Positions 1 through 5,210 of a DNA stretch of 5,210 nt are shown one piece after another. Position numbers and translations under genes: made by a program. Position 1 is the stretch's first letter; the number at the start of each line of letters is the position of its first letter. This DNA is from Actinomycetota bacterium (lineage in GTDB: Bacteria > Actinomycetota > Acidimicrobiia > Acidimicrobiales > JACCXE01): positions 1 to 5,210 of the forward strand of contig JACCXE010000270.1 in assembly GCA_013697265.1 (NCBI GenBank), written 5' to 3'. The notes under the pieces were generated by a model. It made no database searches. It was not told where the DNA came from and worked only from the letters and a program-made list of their open reading frames with translations.

Positions 1-1295
1 CCCAGCCGCATGGTGCCGCCCATGTCGACCACCTCGAGCTGTTCGTCCATAAGGTCGATAACCGGATACGGCGTCGACGGGTCGACCTCGCGTGAATGGG
101 CGCCGTTCATGCCGACCACATTGCGGGCGTACTCGATCACCATCATCTGCAGGCCGAGGCACAGACCGAGACACGGAATGTCGCGCTCGCGGGCGATGTT
201 GGCCGCTGTGATCTTGCCTTCGAGGCCGCGCTTGCCGAAGCCGCCCGGGATCACGATGCCGTCGAGTTCGACGAGTCGCTCTTCGGCCAACAGGCCCGAA
301 AGCTCTTCGGCCTGGATCCATTCGATCTCGACCTTGGCGCCAACGGCGTAGCCCGCGTGACGCAGCGACTCGACGACAGACAGGTACGCGTCGGGCAGCG
401 AGTACTTCGCGATCAGGCCGATGCGCACCGGCTTCGTCGCGTTTTCCACCCGGTTGACCAGGACGTTCCAACCGCGCAGGTCAGGCAGCGGCGTCTCGAA
501 GCGCAGCAGGCGGCAGACGTAGTCGTCGAGGCCTTCCTCGTGGAGCGCCAACGGGATCTGGTAGAGCGAACGGGCGTCGATCGCGCTGGCGACCGCCTCG
601 AGCGGCACGTCGCACAGATCAGAGATCTTGCGCTTCAAGCCATCGGGAATCGGTCGGTCGCTGCGCAGCACGATGACGTCGGGCTGGATACCGCGGCTGC
701 GCAACTCGGTGACCGAGTGCTGGGTTGGCTTCGTCTTCTGCTCACCGGAGGGACCGAGGAACGGTACGAGTGTGACGTGCAGATACAGCACGTTGTCGCG
801 CCCGACGTCCTTGCGGAACTGCCGGATCGCTTCGAGGAACGGCAAAATTTCGATGTCGCCAACCGTGCCGCCGACCTCGGTGATGACCACGTCGATGTCG
901 TCGTTGGCCAGGCGCCGGATGCGGTTCTTGATCTCGTCGGTGATGTGCGGGATGACTTGGACCGTCTTGCCAAGAAACGCTCCGCGGCGTTCGTTGGCGA
1001 TAACCGACGAGTAGATCGAGCCGGTGGTGGCGTTCGAGCTCTGTTGCAGCGCCTCGTCGATGAACCGTTCGTAGTGCCCGAGGTCGAGGTCGGTTTCGCC
1101 TCCGTCGTCGGTTACGAACACTTCGCCGTGCTCGTCCGGGTTCATGGTGCCCGGATCGATATTGAGGTACGGGTCGAGCTTTTGCATCGTGACCCGCAAG
1201 CCTCTGGCTTTGAGGAGCCGCCCGAGCGAGGCGGCTGTGAGGCCCTTACCTAGCGAACTTGAAACGCCGCCCGTAACAAAGATGTGCTTGGCCAC
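1..1295 (-). CDS. pyrG: CTP synthase (glutamine-hydrolysing), 3'-truncated by window edge
   Basis: CTP synthase makes CTP from UTP, ATP and glutamine in the cytoplasm, the last step of de novo pyrimidine nucleotide synthesis. 431 complete codons are visible; the family is usually about 540-550 residues, so roughly the last 110 lie outside the window. The N-terminal amidoligase domain carries VTGGVSSSLGKG (8-19, nucleotide-binding loop), LDPYLNIDPGTMNP (40-53), HGEVFVTDDGGETDLDLGHYERF (56-78, with metal-ligand Asp71), EVGGTVGD (140-147, metal-ligand Glu140) and KTKPTQHSV (187-195). The class I glutamine amidotransferase domain shows PGGFGKRGLEGK (350-361, oxyanion region) and LGLCLG (376-381) with nucleophile Cys379; the fragment ends in GGTMRL. 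The catalytic His-Glu pair is beyond the edge. The GTG start is chosen because it gives the conserved AKHIFVTGG N-terminus and has AAGGTGG 6 bases upstream. The gene follows the propeller gene after 11 bases. Small departures from consensus are listed in findings; the enzyme looks intact. Identification is very secure. Confidence 0.98.
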   Translation of the reverse strand, partial: MAKHIFVTGGVSSSLGKGLTAASLGRLLKARGLRVTMQKLDPYLNIDPGTMNPDEHGEVFVTDDGGETDLDLGHYERFIDEALQQSSNATTGSIYSSVIANERRGAFLGKTVQVIPHITDEIKNRIRRLANDDIDVVITEVGGTVGDIEILPFLEAIRQFRKDVGRDNVLYLHVTLVPFLGPSGEQKTKPTQHSVTELRSRGIQPDVIVLRSDRPIPDGLKRKISDLCDVPLEAVASAIDARSLYQIPLALHEEGLDDYVCRLLRFETPLPDLRGWNVLVNRVENATKPVRIGLIAKYSLPDAYLSVVESLRHAGYAVGAKVEIEWIQAEELSGLLAEERLVELDGIVIPGGFGKRGLEGKITAANIARERDIPCLGLCLGLQMMVIEYARNVVGMNGAHSREVDPSTPYPVIDLMDEQLEVVDMGGTMRL

Positions 1296-1301
1296 GGGAG
1301 G

Positions 1302-1308
1302 CCACCTT
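1302..1308 (-). promoter_or_regulatory. Ribosome binding site of pyrG, overlapping the upstream stop codon
   Basis: On the minus strand the bases read AAGGTGG, one mismatch from AAGGAGG, with a 6-base spacer to the GTG start at 1295. Its first two bases are also the last two of the TAA stop (1309-1307) of the upstream gene. This supports the GTG start and suggests translational coupling of pyrG to the upstream gene. Confidence 0.7.
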
Positions 1309-2194
1309 AGGTCAGAGGGTCGAAGGACAGGTGCACCGTGGCGTCGCGGTCCGTTATGCGTACCAGCGCACGCGTGAGGCGGGTGTCCACGTCCACGACG
1401 CGATGGTCGTCGGGCAGCGCTCGCAGCGCCCGGCGTTCGGACGTCGTGGCGTTCAGTGCGACGAGTCCGTGGGCGGCGCCGCCGCTCTCGAGGACCGCGG
1501 CGCCGTCGGGTCCGACCACGTAGGGGCCGCCGGAAAACCCGTCGCCGGCTTTGGTTGCGGGGCCGAGCCCCGCTGGCCGCGTGTAGAAGGCGGCGTCGGC
1601 GAGAAACCCGATGGTTTGGTCGTCCAGGAAGATCGGGTTCTCCTCCTCGACCGGGGTTGCAAACACTCGCGTTTTCCCCGATTGCAGATCGACCAACGCC
1701 ACATCGGTGTGCCGGGCGCCCCCGACTGCGTCGCGCGTCACCGCGATCACCGCGGCCTGCGTCCCGCGCGAGTTCACGGCGAGACCGAGCCCGTTGCCGA
1801 ACTCGACCGACTGGGTGAGCTTGGCCACGCCGACCACGGTGCCGGTCATGTCGATCGCGTCGATCTCACCAGTCGGTATAGGACCCTCGACGATCACCAC
1901 TCGCCCGCCGTCGGGCATCCAGGCGACGTCGACGACGTTGCTGCCCGCACTCATCACCCGTCGACCATCGCGACTGCGCACTACGGTCACGACACCGTTC
2001 TCTACGAGTGCGACTCTTGACGCATCGGGTGACAAGCGGATCTTCGTGGAGGTCGACACCGCCACCGCGCTCAACCCGCTCCCGAAGCCGGGCGTGCTGC
2101 CAATGGGCTCGTCCTCGCTCGTCAACTTGGCGAAGGCGTAGGCCACGAGCAACAGCACGGCCAGCAGCACCACCGCAGCGCGCAGCGTTCTCAC
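1307..2194 (-). CDS. Secreted or membrane-anchored WD40/TolB-like beta-propeller protein, function unknown
   Basis: This 295-residue protein is not one I can name. Residues 2-22 form a signal peptide or signal anchor: Arg2 and Arg5, then a hydrophobic run (AAVVLLAVLLLVAYAFA). There is no lipobox cysteine, so it is either cleaved near AFA-K or stays as an N-terminal anchor, with the rest outside the membrane. From about residue 50 on, short beta-rich units recur, with PD40-style signatures: RLSPDASRVALV (53-64), AWMPDGGRVVIVEG (91-104), LAVNSRGTQAAVIAV (138-152) followed by DVALVDLQSGKTRVF (164-178), and VVGPDGAAVLESGG (226-239). About five or six blades are plausible, fewer or more degenerate than in a typical TolB propeller. 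No catalytic motif is evident. The GTG start overlaps the stop of the preceding phosphotransferase gene (GTGA), and pyrG follows after 11 bases. I infer an extracytoplasmic binding or scaffold role with the envelope enzyme encoded next to it. The fold call is moderate and the role unknown. Confidence 0.8.
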   Translation of the reverse strand: MRTLRAAVVLLAVLLLVAYAFAKLTSEDEPIGSTPGFGSGLSAVAVSTSTKIRLSPDASRVALVENGVVTVVRSRDGRRVMSAGSNVVDVAWMPDGGRVVIVEGPIPTGEIDAIDMTGTVVGVAKLTQSVEFGNGLGLAVNSRGTQAAVIAVTRDAVGGARHTDVALVDLQSGKTRVFATPVEEENPIFLDDQTIGFLADAAFYTRPAGLGPATKAGDGFSGGPYVVGPDGAAVLESGGAAHGLVALNATTSERRALRALPDDHRVVDVDTRLTRALVRITDRDATVHLSFDPLT

Positions 2195-3006
2195 TTCTTG
2201 CGCCCAAGGCGATCGAGGACGCGCAGGGGCGGCGTACGATCGATCAGCGCGCTAAAGCTCACGAGTTCACCGGCGATGTTTATGGCGACGGCAATCCCGG
2301 CCGCGATCACGAGCGACGTGGTTGAATTCGCGCAGGCTCGCACCGCGGCGACCCCCACGACGGCACCGAGCGCGTTCGCTCCGGCGTCGCCGAGCATGAG
2401 TCGCTCGCGTAACTCGGCCGGCAGCAACCCGAGTGCGGCTGCGAAGAACCAGGCGGGCGCCCCGTTAATCGCCTGCTTGGCCCCCGCGACCAAAGCAAGC
2501 GCGACCAACACCAAGCCAGCCACTTTCGTGGCCCGTCCCGGCGCGAGATCAAAGAGATTTCCGACGTTGGCCGCGCCGGCGATCACAACCACCACCAACA
2601 GCCGGCGCCAGCCGCCACTGGCATAGAACGGTGCGACCGCACCGGCGATCGCCAGGCCCACCAGCAACTTGGTGGCGCCCGAGGTCAGCTGGCCCCGCAG
2701 CGCAGCGGTGACGTGGCCCCGCAGGCCGCGGGCCGAGTGGGTGCCGACCACATCGTCGAAGAGCCCGACGGCCGCAAAACCGGCTACGGCAATCATTCCC
2801 GCCGCGGGCACACGCTGGGGATGAGCGGAGACGAACAGGCAACTCACGATCAGGAACGCGAACACCGCGATGATGCCACCCGCGGTCGGAACCGGGTTCC
2901 CGCGGTGGTTCATGCGCTGCAGCGGCGCGACATCGAGCGTGCGCCGCAGCGCAGCGGCAAGCGCCAACGACGTCACCAGCGCGAGCGCCGACCACCACCA
3001 GTCCAT
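2191..3006 (-). CDS. MraY/WecA-like polyprenyl-phosphate glycosyl-1-phosphate transferase (glycosyltransferase family 4), short divergent form
   Basis: Members of this family transfer a sugar-1-phosphate from a UDP-sugar to undecaprenyl- or decaprenyl-phosphate on the inner face of the membrane, the first step of lipid-linked glycan synthesis. The 271-residue product has about nine hydrophobic segments. Family landmarks appear in order: NHRGNPVPTAGGI (33-45, the P-T-x-G-G element), GLFDDVVG (81-88, the Asp-Asp pair), NLFDLAPGRATK (150-161, in place of the usual N-x-x-D-G-x-D-G-L), and MLGDAGANALG (204-214, the G-D-x-G element). The C-terminus, VSFSALIDRTPPLRVLDRLGR (249-269), is cytoplasmic in character. 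It is about 90 residues shorter than typical MraY or WecA and no HxH loop is seen, so it is neither canonical enzyme. An open frame continues upstream to 3258, but that part is hydrophilic and antisense to the divergent gene. ATG 3006 begins the first membrane helix, with a GGTGA 10 bases upstream as a weak ribosome site. Substrate is unknown. Family call good, start moderately sure. Confidence 0.88.
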   Translation of the reverse strand: MDWWWSALALVTSLALAAALRRTLDVAPLQRMNHRGNPVPTAGGIIAVFAFLIVSCLFVSAHPQRVPAAGMIAVAGFAAVGLFDDVVGTHSARGLRGHVTAALRGQLTSGATKLLVGLAIAGAVAPFYASGGWRRLLVVVVIAGAANVGNLFDLAPGRATKVAGLVLVALALVAGAKQAINGAPAWFFAAALGLLPAELRERLMLGDAGANALGAVVGVAAVRACANSTTSLVIAAGIAVAINIAGELVSFSALIDRTPPLRVLDRLGRKK

Positions 3007-3030
3007 CCCTGCATCTTCACCCGTCCTCCG

Positions 3031-3036
3031 TATGAT
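3031..3036 (+). promoter_or_regulatory. Possible -10 box (TATGAT) in the divergent start region
   Basis: TATGAT matches the sigma-70-type -10 consensus at five of six positions, in an otherwise GC-rich stretch. It overlaps ATG 3032. If it is used, transcription would begin near 3043 and translation would have to start downstream, for example at TTG 3065. No convincing -35 hexamer lies 16-18 bases upstream, so this is only a candidate. Confidence 0.25.
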
Positions 3037-3958
3037 CGGCGGCATTCCAAGGCGACGTTCGAGATTGTCGGGGCGTACCCGCCTAGCGCTGCAGCTCGCG
3101 TTCGTAGGCGTCGGCCTGGCCTTTGTGGTGCGCGCCGTGCTCCAGGGCATCGACGCGGGTTCCTTCTCCGACGTGCAATGGATGTGGCTGCTTGTCGGTT
3201 TCGGCGCCGCCGCCATCGCGATGACGTTGATCGCCGCGCGGTGGTCGACCGCGGTCACCCTCGTGGGTGGAGACCTACCGGTGTCCGACGCGGTGCCGCT
3301 CTATTTCCAGGGCGAAATCGGCAAGTACATACCCGGAGCGGTGTGGGCCGTCGTCGGGCGCGCCGAACTGGCTCGACGCGCCGGAATGGCCCGGTCGGGC
3401 GCCTACGCGTCGGTCGCCAGTTCGCTCGCCGCGACGTATCTCGCCGGCGCACTCGCCGCAGTACTGCTGCTGCCCTTCGCGGCCGGGGCACGCGGGGCGG
3501 CTGCGGTATTCGGCGTCGCCGCGTTCCTGATCGTCGGCGTCGTCGCACTGCACCCAGCGATAGTCGGCCGCGTCGTTCGCCTCGGCGAGCGGGTGAGCCG
3601 ACGCGACTTCGACCTGACGATTCCGTCGTGGCGTCAAGCGGTCGCGCTGGTGGTGGGTTATCTGCCCGGCTGGCTCGCGATCAGCGCCTCGCACTGGTTC
3701 TGCGTGCGGGCCCTTGGCATCTCTGCTCCCTTCACCCATGTCGCGTTCGCGGCTGCCGTGTCCTGGTGCGCGGGATTCCTCGCCATCCCTGCGCCCGGCG
3801 GCATCGGGGTACGCGAGTCGGTATTCGTGCTCACGAGCGGTCTGGCCCATCAAGACGCCGCCGCTGCGGCCCTTCTTGCCCGCGTCACATTCGTGGTGGC
3901 AGACGGGGCCGGTGCCGCGCTCAGTGCACTGTGGATGACTCGTCGGCCCGCTAGGTGA
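3032..3958 (+). CDS. UPF0104 / lysylphosphatidylglycerol-synthase-TM family membrane protein (flippase-like)
   Basis: The 308-residue product is an integral membrane protein of the family that includes YbhN, AglD-like proteins and the flippase domain of MprF (Pfam LPG_synthase_TM). Seen in the sequence: a basic N-terminus (residues 7-16), then hydrophobic segments near 17-37, 48-70, 125-150, 154-174, 203-222, 235-252 and 276-300. The two family signatures are GEIGKYIPGAVWAVVGR (94-110), matching the usual G-x-Y-x-P-G-x-x-W, and PAPGGIGVRE (253-262), matching PGGxGxRE. There is no soluble aminoacyl-transferase domain, so it is not a lysyl-PG synthase itself. Known members have been proposed to move lipid-linked sugars or charged lipids across the membrane; specificity here is inference. 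It precedes a GT2 gene by 18 bases, a pairing that fits export of a lipid-linked product. Start is uncertain: ATG 3032 has no Shine-Dalgarno, and TTG 3065 (product 11 residues shorter) is possible. A longer frame back to 2870 is rejected because it is antisense to the divergent gene. Confidence 0.85.
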   Translation: MIGGIPRRRSRLSGRTRLALQLAFVGVGLAFVVRAVLQGIDAGSFSDVQWMWLLVGFGAAAIAMTLIAARWSTAVTLVGGDLPVSDAVPLYFQGEIGKYIPGAVWAVVGRAELARRAGMARSGAYASVASSLAATYLAGALAAVLLLPFAAGARGAAAVFGVAAFLIVGVVALHPAIVGRVVRLGERVSRRDFDLTIPSWRQAVALVVGYLPGWLAISASHWFCVRALGISAPFTHVAFAAAVSWCAGFLAIPAPGGIGVRESVFVLTSGLAHQDAAAAALLARVTFVVADGAGAALSALWMTRRPAR

Positions 3959-3976
3959 CGTGCGACACTCGGATAC

Positions 3977-4870
3977 GTGAGCCCTACCGCTGAAGCGCCG
4001 TATGTCTCGGTCGTCTTGCCTGTCCACAACGAGGCTGAGTGTCTCGAAGAGGAGATAACGCGTATCCGCGACGGCCTCGACGCGTCTCCCTACTCATGGG
4101 AAATGGTGTTGGTGGACGACGCTTCCACCGACGACTCGCCCGCCATTGCCGACAAGTTCCCGTGGATCCGCCGGATCACGTTCCCGACCAACCGGGGCTC
4201 GGGCGCGGCCCGCCGGGTTGGCTCGGCTGCCGCGCTAGGCGAGGTTGTCGTGTGGACCGACGCCGACATGACCTATCCCAACAACGAAATCGGCGATCTC
4301 GTGGCCGCGCTGGGCGACGCCGACCAGGTTGTCGGCGCCCGCGTGTCTGAGAAGGGCACGCTGCGGCTTTTGCGGGCGCCAACCAAGTGGGCAATCAAGA
4401 AGTTCGCCAGCGTGCTGACCAAGAGCGACATTCCCGATCTCAACACCGGCTTCCGCGCCTTCCGTCGCGAAGCCGCGTTGCCCTATCTGCCGCTGCTGCC
4501 CAACGGTTTCTCGCACGTCACCACCATCACGCTCACGATGCTCATGGACGGCAAGCGGGTGATCTTCACGCCGATCGAATACGCGTCGAGGACGGGTCGC
4601 TCGAAGTTCCATCCGATCCGCGACACCTACGGGTACATCATGCAGGTGCTGCGCATGGTCACGTTCTTCAACCCTCTTACCGTGTTCATGCCCGTGGGCC
4701 TCACGCTGCTCGGCATAGGCGGGCTCAAGTTGATCTACGACATCGTCGATCACCCGCTGCGCGTCGCGATCAACACGATGCTGTTGTTGTTCGCCGGTTT
4801 CCAGATCGTGGTGCTCGCGCTACTCGCCGACCTCGTGGTGTCGCGCACGCGGCACGGCTCGGACGGATGA
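3977..4870 (+). CDS. Family 2 glycosyltransferase, polyprenyl-phosphate-sugar synthase-like, with two C-terminal membrane helices
   Basis: Enzymes of this type move a sugar from a nucleotide-sugar donor to an acceptor, often polyprenyl phosphate, at the inner face of the membrane (dolichol-phosphate-mannose-synthase-like). The 297-residue product has the GT-A fold landmarks in order: VSVVLPVHNEAE (10-21), VLVDDASTDDS (44-54, the first Asp cluster), NRGSGAARRVG (72-82), the DxD metal motif within WTDADMTYP (93-101), IPDLNTGFRAFRR (152-164) and SRTGRSKFHPI (204-214). Two hydrophobic segments follow, at about 230-256 and 264-289, with the FFNPLTVFMPVG sequence that leads into the first helix in many bactoprenol-linked GT2 enzymes. 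GTG 3977 is the start because the next in-frame ATG is codon 43, inside the domain; its ribosome site is weak (GGAT). It lies 18 bases after the flippase-like gene and overlaps the methyltransferase by 4 bases, so an operon is likely. Sugar and acceptor cannot be read from the sequence. Family call is strong; acceptor class is inference. Confidence 0.93.
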   Translation: MSPTAEAPYVSVVLPVHNEAECLEEEITRIRDGLDASPYSWEMVLVDDASTDDSPAIADKFPWIRRITFPTNRGSGAARRVGSAAALGEVVVWTDADMTYPNNEIGDLVAALGDADQVVGARVSEKGTLRLLRAPTKWAIKKFASVLTKSDIPDLNTGFRAFRREAALPYLPLLPNGFSHVTTITLTMLMDGKRVIFTPIEYASRTGRSKFHPIRDTYGYIMQVLRMVTFFNPLTVFMPVGLTLLGIGGLKLIYDIVDHPLRVAINTMLLLFAGFQIVVLALLADLVVSRTRHGSDG

Positions 4871-5210
4871 CTGTCCCCACCGGCAATCTCGTTCACAAAG
4901 AGGCGATTAAGAACCCGATCGAACGCCGGATGGTCGACGGGTTCAGCGCCGCGTTGCAGCGAGCCCTGCCCGCCACCGCGTCGCGGGTGCTCGAGGTCGG
5001 CTGCGGCGAGGGCCGTCAACTCACCGCGGTCGGCGACCGTTTCCCGAACGCGGCGCTGGTCGGGCTCGACTTGCCCGACGTCGAGTTGGAAGACGCGTGG
5101 AGCGCGGTGCCCTTGCAGATGGTGCAGGCCTCCGCGTTGGACCTTCCGTTTGCCGACAACACCTTCGACCTTGTCCTCGCCATCGAGGTGCTCGAGCATC
5201 TACCTGACCC
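4867..5210 (+). CDS. Class I SAM-dependent methyltransferase, N-terminal part (runs off window)
   Basis: 114 complete codons are visible before the window ends; related proteins are usually over 200 residues, so about half is missing. The Rossmann-type SAM-binding fold is clear: motif I VLEVGCGEGRQL (41-52), motif II acidic end LVGLDL (64-69), then ALDLPFADNTFDLVLAIEVL (90-109) running into EHLPD (110-114), the Methyltransf_11 pattern around strand 4. The leader NLVHKEAIKNPIERRMVDGF (7-26) precedes the SAM domain. The ATG start overlaps the TGA stop of the GT2 gene (ATGA, 4867-4870), which indicates translational coupling. By context it probably methylates a sugar or lipid intermediate made by the upstream enzymes, but this fold also serves quinone, small-molecule and other substrates, so the target is inference. 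The fold assignment is secure. Confidence 0.92.
   Translation, partial: MTVPTGNLVHKEAIKNPIERRMVDGFSAALQRALPATASRVLEVGCGEGRQLTAVGDRFPNAALVGLDLPDVELEDAWSAVPLQMVQASALDLPFADNTFDLVLAIEVLEHLPD

Noticed and set aside
96..1253. A 385-codon open frame on the plus strand opposite pyrG.
   Set aside because: The minus strand encodes an unmistakable CTP synthase with all family motifs. The plus frame is Asp/Arg/Val-rich with no recognisable domain, the usual GC-rich antisense shadow.
2870..3031. An upstream extension of the flippase-like gene to ATG 2870.
   Set aside because: The added residues are antisense to the conserved N-terminal motifs of the phosphotransferase and do not resemble a membrane protein N-terminus.
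3007..3258. An 84-residue N-terminal extension of the phosphotransferase frame.
   Set aside because: It is hydrophilic, unlike the membrane family, and lies antisense to the conserved first helices of the plus-strand gene. ATG 3006 gives a start directly before the first helix.
2713..3954. A 413-codon plus-strand frame across the divergent region and the flippase-like gene.
   Set aside because: It is Arg-rich, low in hydrophobic segments and in a different frame from the clear UPF0104 motifs; it also crosses the start of the minus-strand phosphotransferase.
3959..3976. The 18-base gap between the flippase-like gene and the GT2 gene as a terminator or promoter.
   Set aside because: It has no hairpin with a T-run and no -10 or -35 pair; it is simply an operon spacer.
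3275..4027. A 250-codon minus-strand frame opposite the flippase-like and GT2 genes.
   Set aside because: Its composition is charged and disordered with no domain, and it covers two well-supported genes on the other strand.
4235..5199. Two minus-strand frames (172 and 149 codons) opposite the GT2 and methyltransferase genes.
   Set aside because: Both mirror the codon periodicity of the plus-strand genes, which carry complete catalytic motifs; neither has a recognisable domain.

Overview
The window is GC-rich coding DNA (about two thirds GC by eye) with frequent GTG starts, 4-base start/stop overlaps and almost no intergenic space. The CTP synthase fragment reads like high-GC Gram-positive (mycobacterial-type) homologues, so the source is probably an actinomycete. 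Class Acidimicrobiia is a guess from general sequence character. Nothing looks like a phage, transposon, CRISPR array, RNA gene or other mobile element.

The layout is two divergent blocks that start about 25 bp apart near position 3006-3032. The minus-strand block reads, in transcription order: a short MraY/WecA-like polyprenyl-phosphate glycosyl-1-phosphate transferase (3006-2191), a membrane-anchored or secreted beta-propeller-like protein (2194-1307), and pyrG, CTP synthase (1295 to beyond base 1). The first two genes overlap by a GTGA. The stop codon of the second shares bases with the ribosome binding site of pyrG, so all three are probably co-transcribed and translationally coupled.

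The plus-strand block reads: a UPF0104 / LPG-synthase-TM-type integral membrane protein (3032-3958), a family 2 glycosyltransferase with two C-terminal membrane helices (3977-4870), and the start of a class I SAM-dependent methyltransferase (4867 to beyond base 5210). The last two overlap by an ATGA.

Taken together, at least three of the six products (the phosphotransferase, the GT2 enzyme and the flippase-like protein) belong to families that handle polyprenyl-phosphate-linked sugars or lipid head groups at the cytoplasmic membrane. The inference is a cell-envelope glycan or glycolipid locus beside a housekeeping nucleotide gene. The glycan itself cannot be read from the sequence. No gap without a gene exceeds 25 bases. 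The least understood parts are the propeller protein, the atypical short phosphotransferase, and the very compact divergent start region.
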